Below, one piece after another: positions 1-6,242 of a stretch of 6,307 nucleotides of DNA (position 1 is the first letter of the stretch; the number at the start of each line of letters is the position of its first letter). Origin of the DNA: Methanosaeta sp. NSP1 (GTDB taxonomy: Archaea > Halobacteriota > Methanosarcinia > Methanotrichales > Methanotrichaceae). The notes beneath the pieces are model-generated. The model saw nothing but the letters and a program-made list of their open reading frames with translations, ran no database searches and was not told where the DNA came from. A program made the translations under genes and the position numbers. The stretch is from positions 1 to 6,307 of the forward strand of contig NOLC01000123.1 in assembly GCA_002256595.1 (NCBI GenBank). Direction: 5' to 3'.

Positions 1-987
1 GCCCCGCAAGGAGAGCAGACGAAAGGAGCCCTTCCGGCTCAAGGCCCCAAAACCTCTCTCATCCACAGCGGTCCGGCTCAGGATCTGGGCCAGATCCTCT
101 CTCCCGCCGAGACGGTCCAGGACCTCCACCTCCAGATCGCCGTCCTCAGCCAGGGCCGGAACCCCCCGCACTGCCCGGGCCAGGGCCACAGTCTCCCGGC
201 TGGCGGCGACATCATGGGTGCGGACGATATGAGCCCCCAGATATACAGCAATGGCCGTGGCTGCCAGGCTTCCCTGCAGCCTCTGGAATGGATCGGGCTG
301 ATGGAGGCATTCGCCGATAAATGTTTTTCGGGATAAGGCTGCCACCACCGGCCGGCCCAGGCAGCGCAGCCGCTTAAAGCCGTCCAGTATGGCCAGGTCA
401 TGGGCGGCAGTCTTCTCCGGTATCCATCTGCCTATCCCGGGATCCAGGATGATCCGCTCTGGGGATACGCCGGCAGTCTCTGCTTCTCTCATCCTCTCCC
501 CCAGGAGGGGGATGATCTTTTCCAGACAAAGCAGGTCGCCGGCTCTCTTCCGGGAGGCCATGATGATCAGCGAGCCCTCATGCTCTGCCACAGTGGAAGC
601 CATCTGGGGACGGCAGAGGCCGGAGACATCATTGATGCAATGAGCGCCGCGAGAGAGGGCATCTGCAGCTATGGCCGGCCTCTGGGTGTCCACGGAGACG
701 GTGATATCCAGGCTATCCAGGATATCTCCCAGAGCCGGAAAGAGCCGCTGCCTTTCTAACTCCTCGCTTATGGCCGGAGAGCCCGGAGCTGTGGACACTG
801 CACCCACATCGATGATGTCCGCCCCCTGCTTTTGCATGGCTCGGGCCAGAGACAATGCCTCCTCTGGTCCGGCTACCGAACCCTGATAAAATGACTCGCG
901 GCTGAGATTGATGACGCCCATCAGCCGCACCGGCCGGCGGTCTCCCACAGCGACGCGGCCTATATAACCCTCTATCAATGCCCTCAC
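1..987 (-). CDS. Dihydropteroate synthase-like protein (partial, 3' end beyond window)
   Basis: This is a TIM-barrel pterin-binding enzyme of the dihydropteroate synthase family. It joins a hydroxymethyl-dihydropterin diphosphate to an arylamine in the cytoplasm; in methanogens this would serve tetrahydromethanopterin or sarcinapterin synthesis (family knowledge plus inference). The frame is open for 329 codons to the window edge. Family motifs in order, counted from the GTG: MGVINLSRESFY (23-34), GADIIDVGAVSTAPG (55-69), VSVDT (97-101), INDVSG (118-123), IILDPGIG (179-186), SRKTFIG (219-225) and VRTHDV (255-260). About 55 residues past the barrel are visible and continue out of the window, so the protein has a C-terminal extension. 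The frame has no ATG before residue 23. I take GTG at 987. TTG at 978 is the alternative and has the better Shine-Dalgarno, with GGTG at 990-987 eight bases away. The gene starts 22 bases after the permease stop, so co-transcription is likely. The family is certain; the exact substrate is not. Confidence 0.88.
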   Translation of the reverse strand, partial: MRALIEGYIGRVAVGDRRPVRLMGVINLSRESFYQGSVAGPEEALSLARAMQKQGADIIDVGAVSTAPGSPAISEELERQRLFPALGDILDSLDITVSVDTQRPAIAADALSRGAHCINDVSGLCRPQMASTVAEHEGSLIIMASRKRAGDLLCLEKIIPLLGERMREAETAGVSPERIILDPGIGRWIPEKTAAHDLAILDGFKRLRCLGRPVVAALSRKTFIGECLHQPDPFQRLQGSLAATAIAVYLGAHIVRTHDVAASRETVALARAVRGVPALAEDGDLEVEVLDRLGGREDLAQILSRTAVDERGFGALSRKGSFRLLSLRG

Positions 988-1009
988 ACCATCCGTCGCA
1001 TCATCTCAT

Positions 1010-1804
1010 CTACTCCGAGAGCCGCAGCAATATGCCTGTTCTCCTGGCCCGTTCGATGGCCCGGTCCAGAAGGATCAGCCCCAATATGAGGTAGAACGAG
1101 GCCAGAGCGCAACCCCATGCCAGATGGTGCGGGCCGGGAATAAATATTGACCTGTAATACTCCAGAAAGTAGGTCAGAGGTATGGCCCAGGCCAGGGCCT
1201 GCAGCAGGGGCGGCAGCACATCCACAGGATAATAGATCCCGCTCACCAGCAAGATCAGGCCGCTCAGGCTCCAGGCGGCCACATCTGCCTTCTGGCCGAA
1301 GGTGAGTATGGATATGCACACGGTTATGCCTATGCTGGCAGCCATGGCGAAGATGCCGGCCAGGAAGGCCAGAACCGGAAAGATGCCGCCTGCTAAAAAG
1401 TTGAATCCGAAGAGGTGCCCGCTCACGGCAACCAGTATTAAAAAGACTACGCATCCCCGCAATATCCCGAAGAGAAGAGCTCCGAAGACCAGATGGTAGC
1501 TTCTGATGGGGGCGATGAAGGTGTTCTTTATGCTCTTGGACCACATGTCGAACAAAAGGACATAGGCCACATCTATCTGGGCCACCTGCAAGATGGTCAG
1601 AGCAATGGCCCCCACCAAAAGAAAGGAGACCATGGAGCCCTCCACAGCCAGGAACCGGGTTAAGAGGCCAATGGAGAGCAGGCTGACCATGGGCCAGAAG
1701 AAGAGCTCGAAGACGGTGAATATGTTCCTCCTGGAGATGATCCAGTTCTTGTAGGCCGAGGCCAGAAATCGGTTCAGCTCACCTTGCCAGCTCAATGAAT
1801 ACAT
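1010..1804 (-). CDS. ABC-2 type transporter permease
   Basis: This is an integral membrane subunit of an ABC-2 transporter (DrrB/NodJ-like superfamily), 264 residues, a normal length. About six hydrophobic segments are visible near residues 30-48, 59-82, 106-128, 140-165, 177-192 and 228-247. The stretch SGIYYPVDVLPPLLQALAW (188-206) followed by IPLTYFLEYYR is the typical conserved loop and helix before the last membrane span of this family. The N terminus has an amphipathic stretch ending in a basic patch (SRR, 24-26). The reading frame begins inside the end of the ATPase gene with a 26-base overlap, so the two are almost certainly co-translated partners. The start is odd: GGAGG (1809-1805) abuts the ATG with no spacer, whereas TTG at codon 4 (1795-1793) would have a 9-base spacer. 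The substrate and direction of transport cannot be told; export is usual for ABC-2 systems. Confidence 0.9.
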   Translation of the reverse strand: MYSLSWQGELNRFLASAYKNWIISRRNIFTVFELFFWPMVSLLSIGLLTRFLAVEGSMVSFLLVGAIALTILQVAQIDVAYVLLFDMWSKSIKNTFIAPIRSYHLVFGALLFGILRGCVVFLILVAVSGHLFGFNFLAGGIFPVLAFLAGIFAMAASIGITVCISILTFGQKADVAAWSLSGLILLVSGIYYPVDVLPPLLQALAWAIPLTYFLEYYRSIFIPGPHHLAWGCALASFYLILGLILLDRAIERARRTGILLRLSE

Positions 1805-2711
1805 CCTCCAGATCGGGCTCTTTGATAGCTATATCGGTTATCTTCGCTTTTGCGAAGAGCTTGATTATCCCGTCCAGGCTCTCCTCGCCCCGGTCCACTA
1901 TGATCTCCACCCGGCCCTTCTCAGCTTTAAGTCCCAGGATGCCCGGCTGCTCCTCTAAAGCGGCGAGGTCTGCCTCTCCCTGATAGGAGACTGCTATCCT
2001 CTCTCCCAAGGCCAGATGCCTCTTGAGGTTGTGGGGGGTATCCAGGGCGACTATGCGGCCCTGGCGCAGAAAGGCAATTTTATCGCAGAGCATCTCCGCC
2101 TCGGGCATGTAGTGGGTGGACAGGACCACGGATATGCCTTCTTCTTCATGAATTCTCCTGATAAGCTGCCGGGTCTTAATGGAGATGTCGGGATCAAGGC
2201 CGGTGGTGGGCTCGTCCAGGAATATGAGGCTAGGGTGGTTTAGCATGGCCTTGGCCAGGGATAGACGCTGCTTGAGGCCGGTGGAGAGGTCCTCGAACCT
2301 GTGATCCTGAAACTCCCCTAACTCAAAGGCGTCAATCTGATCCCGGACCGTCCGGGAGAGAGCTGAGCCGTGGAGGCCGTAGAGCATGCCGTAGTGGCGC
2401 AGGTTCTCTTTCACCGTCAGGCTCCAGGGAAAGTTGGGCTTGGCTGTGCTGATGTTTATGCACTTGCGGATGGCATTCCTATTTCGCCTTGCATCCATTC
2501 CCAGGATGGACAGGCTGCCCGCCTCGGGGTAGATCAGGGTGGAGAATATGGATATGAGGGTGGTCTTGCCCGAGCCGTTGGGACCCAGCAGCCCGAAGAT
2601 ATCTCCGGCATCGATATCAAGAGAGATGTTATCCAGAATAGTTGATGATCGGCCAAAGAAGCTCTTGTATCTTTTGCATATGCCGCTGGCCTGCACAGAT
2701 TTGCCTTTCAT
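1779..2711 (-). CDS. ABC-2 type transporter ATP-binding protein
   Basis: This is the nucleotide-binding subunit that powers the permease encoded next to it, acting on the inner face of the membrane. Counted from ATG 2711 (310 residues): Walker A GPNGSGKTT (43-51), signature LSTGLKQR (142-149), Walker B LIFLDE (162-167) with TTGLD after it, and the switch histidine in LSTH (200). The C-terminal part (about 231-310), ending with EPDLEDVF, matches the regulatory tail usual in ABC-2 ATPases (DUF4162 type). The Q-loop position holds alanine (about residue 90, in ISTAKPNFPW) instead of glutamine, and the signature has Thr for the first Gly. Start choice: an ATG at 2723 would lengthen the protein by four residues and begins 4 bases after the upstream stop, but ATG 2711 has GGTGG (2721-2717) five bases ahead, so I prefer it. 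The 3' end overlaps the permease gene by 26 bases. Confidence 0.92.
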   Translation of the reverse strand: MKGKSVQASGICKRYKSFFGRSSTILDNISLDIDAGDIFGLLGPNGSGKTTLISIFSTLIYPEAGSLSILGMDARRNRNAIRKCINISTAKPNFPWSLTVKENLRHYGMLYGLHGSALSRTVRDQIDAFELGEFQDHRFEDLSTGLKQRLSLAKAMLNHPSLIFLDEPTTGLDPDISIKTRQLIRRIHEEEGISVVLSTHYMPEAEMLCDKIAFLRQGRIVALDTPHNLKRHLALGERIAVSYQGEADLAALEEQPGILGLKAEKGRVEIIVDRGEESLDGIIKLFAKAKITDIAIKEPDLEDVFIELAR

Positions 2712-2716
2712 TCTCG

Positions 2717-2721
2717 CCACC
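2717..2721 (-). promoter_or_regulatory. Shine-Dalgarno site deciding the ABC-2 ATPase start
   Basis: GGTGG lies five bases before ATG 2711 and overlaps the alternative ATG at 2723. The alternative has only GAGG two bases ahead, which is too close, so this site favours the shorter form. Confidence 0.5.
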
Positions 2722-2727
2722 ATTGCC

Positions 2728-3696
2728 TCAATTCCGCCGCCTTCTCTTATCCCGGCTAAGAAGATGGGTCCTTTTCAGTAATAATGCCATCAGGCCGGCC
2801 AGGCCCAGGGCAGCCAGAGCCGGCAGCATCCAGCCATCCAGCCGGCCAGGCCGCAAGGATACGGTCAGGGGCAGGCTGGTGCATCTCTGCTGGCAGCAGA
2901 TCTGGCAGCCCATCTGATAGTCCTGCTGCTTTGCATCTCCATCTATCTTCAGGGCGAAGTCGGCCAGGGCCAGAGAACCGGCAGGCAGATCCCCCAGGGC
3001 CCTCTCTGGACCTGAAGCCGAGAAAGGAGGCGCTGCCAGCAGCCGGGCGGAGCAGTTATGGAGATCCTCCGGCCCATCATTGCTGATGGCAGCTCTCAGC
3101 CTCTGGCCACGAAATAGATTGTGGCTTAAAGCCGAGCCCAGGATGGAAAGACTCTCGCCCTTTCCGGCCACAAACACATCCACGCTGAGGTTATCCCTTG
3201 CTGCCTCATAGAGAGGATATACCTCGCCATTATTCACGCTCACATCTGCCTGTCGCTGATATGAGACATCCAGCACCAGCTTGCTCCAGCCGCTGGCATT
3301 CTTCATCACGCTGACATTGTAATCCAGCATTGCCTTTTCCCCTGGGGCAATATCATCGATCCTCTCCGGCCCCGAGGTCACCAGGATGGGACCGGATCCA
3401 ATGAGAGCGGCATCTATGGCCAGAGCATGGCTGCCTTTCATCTCCTCCTTCATCTCCATCCGGATGTCCTGGGCCGGGCCGCTCTGGTTTATGAGCATAA
3501 GCTCCTCCGGCCGGCCCAGGTTGGCCAGGTTGATGTGCAGGACGCCCTCGCCGGCCAGGAGGGCCGGGTTGGCTGAAGAAGCTGCCAGGGCAGGCCGGCC
3601 CAGGGACTTGTAGTGGTCGTCGGCGAAGAACATGATATCTTCGGCCTGGGCGCTGGCGAGAAGAAGCAGGACGCAGCCTAGGGGCAGAAGATTCAT
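2728..3696 (-). CDS. Exported, C-terminally membrane-anchored beta-sandwich protein (S-layer/NEW3-related), ABC-associated
   Basis: This 322-residue protein has a signal peptide (about 1-18, hydrophobic core LGCVLLLLASAQA), an extracellular body, one membrane span (about 289-307) and a basic cytoplasmic tail (KRTHLLSRDKRRRRN). The topology is therefore outside body, inside tail. The body appears to hold two similar beta-sandwich units: SGPERIDDIAPGE (108-120) and SGPERALGDLPAG (228-240) occupy equivalent places, each followed by an alternating strand. This resembles the NEW3/CARDB-like repeats of archaeal S-layer-related proteins found beside ABC transporters. There are five N-X-S sequons (N70, N127, N133, N169, N214), suggesting glycosylation. 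Cysteines cluster as C264-x2-C267-C268-x3-C272, just before the membrane span; C215 is the only other one in the mature protein. The gene lies 16 bases (4 to the alternative ATG) ahead of the ATPase, so it probably works with that transporter. No Shine-Dalgarno is well placed, so leaderless initiation is possible. The precise function is unknown. Confidence 0.85.
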   Translation of the reverse strand: MNLLPLGCVLLLLASAQAEDIMFFADDHYKSLGRPALAASSANPALLAGEGVLHINLANLGRPEELMLINQSGPAQDIRMEMKEEMKGSHALAIDAALIGSGPILVTSGPERIDDIAPGEKAMLDYNVSVMKNASGWSKLVLDVSYQRQADVSVNNGEVYPLYEAARDNLSVDVFVAGKGESLSILGSALSHNLFRGQRLRAAISNDGPEDLHNCSARLLAAPPFSASGPERALGDLPAGSLALADFALKIDGDAKQQDYQMGCQICCQQRCTSLPLTVSLRPGRLDGWMLPALAALGLAGLMALLLKRTHLLSRDKRRRRN

Positions 3697-3720
3697 CTTG
3701 GGGGGATTGGACAGCCCTCC

Positions 3721-3727
3721 CTTTAAG
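3721..3727 (-). promoter_or_regulatory. Candidate archaeal TATA box for the exported protein-ABC-2 operon
   Basis: On the minus strand CTTAAAG lies in the 69-base gap between the two ABC operons, preceded by a purine-rich stretch that could serve as the TFB recognition element. Its centre is 28 bases from the A of ATG 3696, the distance expected if transcription begins at the start codon. This fits the lack of a well-placed Shine-Dalgarno for that gene. The match is short and could be chance. Confidence 0.4.
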
Positions 3728-3738
3728 CATATCTGCTT
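3725..3738. repeat. Short inverted repeat overlapping the candidate TATA box
   Basis: AAGCA-GATA-TGCTT on the minus strand is a perfect 5-base inverted repeat with a 4-base spacer. It overlaps the first three bases of the candidate TATA box, so it could be a repressor operator. Repeats this short arise often by chance, so support is weak. Confidence 0.3.
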
Positions 3739-3765
3739 TACCCGCTCTGCTTCATTTTGCCTTTC

Positions 3766-4566
3766 TCAACGGGTGAGCAGGGTGGAGAGGAAAAAGGCCA
3801 CTGCTGCGGTCAGGATGATTGCTGCTCCGGATGGCACATCCAGATCATAGGATATGAACAGCCCGATGATCACGAAGACGCAGCCCAGGATGACGGATCC
3901 GGCCATGATGGAGGGCAGGCCCTTCATATGCTGCCTGGATATGGCTCCCGGAATGGTGAGCAGCGCAATGACCATGATTATCCCCACCACCTTGATCAAA
4001 ACCACCACGCTGAAGGCCACCATGGACAGGAGCAGGAGGCGCAGGCCGGAGACTGGAAGGCCGATGGCCTGGCCGTAGATGGGATCGAAGCTCAAGAGCA
4101 GAAGCTCCTTGTAAAGCAGAAAGACCAAAACCAGGATGACCAATGTTAAGATCAGTATGAGCAGCACGTCGCTCTCCGTCACGGCCAGGATGTTTCCGAA
4201 GAGGTAGCCGTAGAGGTCGCGGGCGTAGCCCCGGGATAATGTGAGAAGCATTATGCCCAGTGCCATTCCCGTGGCCATGAATACGCCAATGGCCGTGTCC
4301 TCGGAGACCCGGGCTCTGGAGCTGGTAAGGCCGATGCCTATGGCGGTCAGGACCGCCGAACCGATGCCGAAGGCCAGGGGATCGTAGCCCAGGAAGTAGC
4401 CCAGGCCGATGCCCCCGAAGGCAGCATGGGCTATGCCGTCGCTGATGAATACAATCCTGTTCAAAATTACATATATGCCGATTATGCCGCAGAGGACCGC
4501 TGCGGCCAGGCCTGCCAGCAGGGCATTTCTCATAAACTCATAGGATAGAAAGTTCAGCTCAATCAT
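3766..4566 (-). CDS. znuB: Metal ABC transporter permease (ZnuB/TroC family)
   Basis: This is the membrane channel subunit of a divalent-metal importer of the ABC-3 family, 266 residues, the usual length, with about eight hydrophobic segments. Family signatures visible: ISDGIAHAAFGGIGLGYFLG (41-60), DLYGYLFGNIL (117-127), SFDPIYGQAIGL (159-170), VGIIMVIALLTIPGAIS (194-210) and SYDLDVPSGAAII (239-251). The start at ATG 4566 overlaps the end of the ATPase gene by 8 bases and has GAGG (4574-4571) four bases upstream, so this start is well supported and translation is likely coupled to the ATPase. The next gene follows after a 69-base gap, so the operon probably ends here, although no oligo-T terminator is visible. 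Zinc is preferred as substrate from the ligands of the binding protein; manganese or iron cannot be excluded from the permease itself. Confidence 0.94.
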   Translation of the reverse strand: MIELNFLSYEFMRNALLAGLAAAVLCGIIGIYVILNRIVFISDGIAHAAFGGIGLGYFLGYDPLAFGIGSAVLTAIGIGLTSSRARVSEDTAIGVFMATGMALGIMLLTLSRGYARDLYGYLFGNILAVTESDVLLILILTLVILVLVFLLYKELLLLSFDPIYGQAIGLPVSGLRLLLLSMVAFSVVVLIKVVGIIMVIALLTIPGAISRQHMKGLPSIMAGSVILGCVFVIIGLFISYDLDVPSGAAIILTAAVAFFLSTLLTR

Positions 4567-5341
4567 GTTCCCTCAAAACCCGGTGGGGCGTGCCGTGGGC
4601 TATCATCTCCACCGGGCAGCCGTAGGCCTTCTCTATGTCCTCATTGCTCAGCTCTCTGGAGCTGTGGTAATAGAGCCGCTGGTTAAGGCAGGCGATCTTG
4701 CTCACATAGGTGGAGACGGCGGTGAGGTCATGAGAGACCAGAACTATGGCCTTGCCCAGATCTCGATTCAGATGGCTGAGCAGTTCATAAAACTCCGTCT
4801 GCTGGGCGGAATCTATGCCTGCTGTGGGCTCGTCCAAGAGGAGCAGATCGGGATCGGAGACCAGGGAGCGGGCTACGAACACCCTTTGCTGCTCTCCTCC
4901 GGATAGCGCTCCAATCTCCCTCTCCGCCCTGTCCGCCATTCCTACCGCCTTGAGGGCCAGCAGAGCGCAATTGCGATCTTCCGGGCCGTAGCGGTGCCAT
5001 AGGCCGATGCGGCTGTATCTTCCCATGAGCACCACATCCCGAACCTTCACCGGAAAGCTGCGGTCAAATACAGTCTTCTGGGGCACATATCCTATCCTGC
5101 TCCGGGCTCTGGCTGGAGGCAGGCCGAAGACGGAGATCTCACCTCTGTCGGGCTTGATCAAGCCCAGCATAGCTTTGAGCAATGTGGATTTGCCACCGCC
5201 GTTGGGGCCTATGATTCCCAGGAAGTCGCCGGAAAAAAGCTCCAGGTTTATGCTCTCTAAAACCACATGCTCTCCCTGGCAGATCCAGAGGTCTCTTATG
5301 GATAGTATTTTCTCCAATGCGTCCGGCATTCTTTCCATCAT
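4559..5341 (-). CDS. znuC: Metal ABC transporter ATP-binding protein (ZnuC/TroB family)
   Basis: This 260-residue ATPase subunit of the metal importer has every catalytic motif intact: Walker A GPNGGGKST (45-53), Q-loop GYVPQ (Q88), signature LSGGEQQR (146-153), Walker B LLLLDE (166-171) with TAGID, and H-loop VSHD (H204). The C-terminal GCPVEMIAHGTPHRVL is the ending common in ZnuC-like proteins and carries C242, H249 and H253. ATG 5341 overlaps the stop of the binding-protein gene as ATGA (5341-5338). Codons 2 and 5 are also ATG (5338, 5329), and none has a strong Shine-Dalgarno, so initiation probably relies on ribosomes finishing the upstream gene. The 3' end overlaps the permease gene by 8 bases. 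Together with its two neighbours it makes a complete importer. Confidence 0.95.
   Translation of the reverse strand: MMERMPDALEKILSIRDLWICQGEHVVLESINLELFSGDFLGIIGPNGGGKSTLLKAMLGLIKPDRGEISVFGLPPARARSRIGYVPQKTVFDRSFPVKVRDVVLMGRYSRIGLWHRYGPEDRNCALLALKAVGMADRAEREIGALSGGEQQRVFVARSLVSDPDLLLLDEPTAGIDSAQQTEFYELLSHLNRDLGKAIVLVSHDLTAVSTYVSKIACLNQRLYYHSSRELSNEDIEKAYGCPVEMIAHGTPHRVLREHD
4571..4574 (-). promoter_or_regulatory. Shine-Dalgarno site of the metal permease gene
   Basis: GAGG sits four bases before ATG 4566, inside the final codons of the ATPase gene. It fixes the permease start and supports coupled translation across the 8-base overlap. Confidence 0.6.
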
Positions 5342-6234
5342 CCCGAGGCCATGCTATTGGCGATCTCTCTGCCCGCATAACTCATGTTCTCCAGATAATT
5401 CGATGCCAGTGGATCCAGGCGTATCACCCGGGCGGACATCTCCCGGGCTATGACCTCGGCTGCCTTGGGATTGAACTGGGGCTCGACGAAAATGGTGCTG
5501 ATGTTGCTCTGCCTGGCCAGGTCTATCACCTGGCTCAAGTACCTGGGCCCCGGCTCTTTCTCCTCCACCATGAGTGGGATCTGCTCCAGGCCGTAGTCGC
5601 GGGCGAAGTAGCTCCAGGATGGGTGGTCGACCACGAAGATGCGGCTCTTGTTTATGGCAAAGCTGCGATTGAACTCCTCATCCAGCTCCATAAGCCGCCG
5701 CAGATAATCGTCCCGGTTTTGGGCATAATACTCCCTGTGGTCCGGATCGAGATCCGAGAGGCCGGAGCAGATGTTTTTCACCTGTCGGGCGGCATTTCTA
5801 AGTGAGAGCCAGATATGAGGATCGCTCTCCTCCCCCTCTCCCTGCAATAATTCAATGCCGCTGGAAGAGTCCAGCATTTTGAGGTCCAGGTTGGTCTCCA
5901 GCAGCTTGTCCATCCAGAACTCCAGCCCCGCCCCGTTCATGACATAAAGATCCGCCTGGGAGAGTTTTACCATCAAAGAGGGTGTGGGCTCGAATGTATG
6001 GGGCTCGGCTCCGGGGGGGACCACCACTGTGACATCCACCCGATCCCCGCCCACCGCCCGGACCAGGTCGGCCAGAGGGGCAATGGTGGCTGCCACCCTT
6101 ATCCGGTCGCTGGAGGAGGCGGAGTCGTTCTGGGATAAAGCGGCATTATGCTCATCTGAGGATATGCAGCCGCAGAGGGCGGCAGATAGAAGAATAGAGA
6201 TGAGCATCAATTTCAGGTCAAAATAGCCTGGCAT
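5338..6234 (-). CDS. znuA: Metal-binding substrate-binding lipoprotein (ZnuA/TroA family), probably zinc
   Basis: This 298-residue extracytoplasmic receptor captures a divalent metal and delivers it to the permease. The N terminus is a lipoprotein signal with lipobox L20-C-G-C23, so the mature protein is predicted to be lipid-anchored at C23, followed by a Ser/Asp/Asn-rich linker (25-43). Family ligand positions are all present: H79 in PHTFEP, H140 in DPHIW, H204 in VDHPSW and D274 in RLDPL; FVEPQFNPKAAEVIA (249-263) is another family block. His at the third position is the arrangement of zinc-type TroA/ZnuA proteins, where manganese-type PsaA/MntC proteins have Glu (family knowledge). The His-rich loop of many ZnuA proteins is absent; only a short acidic run (EGEESD) lies before H140. 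ATG 6234 has GAGGT (6247-6243) eight bases upstream; Met10 is a weaker alternative. It is the first gene of the three-gene import operon. Confidence 0.93.
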   Translation of the reverse strand: MPGYFDLKLMLISILLSAALCGCISSDEHNAALSQNDSASSSDRIRVAATIAPLADLVRAVGGDRVDVTVVVPPGAEPHTFEPTPSLMVKLSQADLYVMNGAGLEFWMDKLLETNLDLKMLDSSSGIELLQGEGEESDPHIWLSLRNAARQVKNICSGLSDLDPDHREYYAQNRDDYLRRLMELDEEFNRSFAINKSRIFVVDHPSWSYFARDYGLEQIPLMVEEKEPGPRYLSQVIDLARQSNISTIFVEPQFNPKAAEVIAREMSARVIRLDPLASNYLENMSYAGREIANSMASG

Positions 6235-6242
6235 TCGGCAGT

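Noticed and set aside
78..401. Minus-strand open frame of 107 codons within the pterin gene
   Set aside because: It lies in a different frame from the continuous motif-bearing pterin enzyme frame and is low-complexity, rich in Trp and Pro, as expected of an out-of-frame reading of GC-rich coding DNA.
984..1544. Minus-strand open frame of 186 codons inside the permease gene
   Set aside because: It is a shadow of the permease: Arg/His/Gly-rich, no membrane segments or family motifs, and fully covered by a clear six-span permease.
340..3605. Recurring GGCCGGCCCAGG-like strings (for example near 349, 3512 and 3594)
   Set aside because: On the coding strand they encode Leu-Gly-Arg-Pro with preferred codons. 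Spacing is irregular and they lie inside genes, so codon use explains them better than a repeat element.
3353..3730. Minus-strand 125-codon frame across the start of the exported protein gene
   Set aside because: Pro/Arg/Gly-rich composition typical of a shadow frame, with no domain pattern. The overlapping frame has a signal peptide and domain repeats.
3697..3765. Terminator between the metal operon and the next operon
   Set aside because: No run of T and no stable hairpin follows the permease stop on the minus strand; the only pairing seen (GGAGGG with CCCCCC) is imperfect and lies next to the following start codon.
3757..4149. Plus-strand 130-codon His/Gln/Asp-rich frame that might look like a metal-binding protein
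   Set aside because: It is the antisense of the permease gene. Its His, Gln and Asp codons are complements of the permease's hydrophobic and small-residue codons. The resemblance to a metal-binding protein is an artefact.
5317..5805. Plus-strand 162-codon frame opposite the binding-protein gene
   Set aside because: Antisense shadow; the minus-strand frame carries lipobox and metal ligands, while this frame shows no recognisable motifs or ribosome site.
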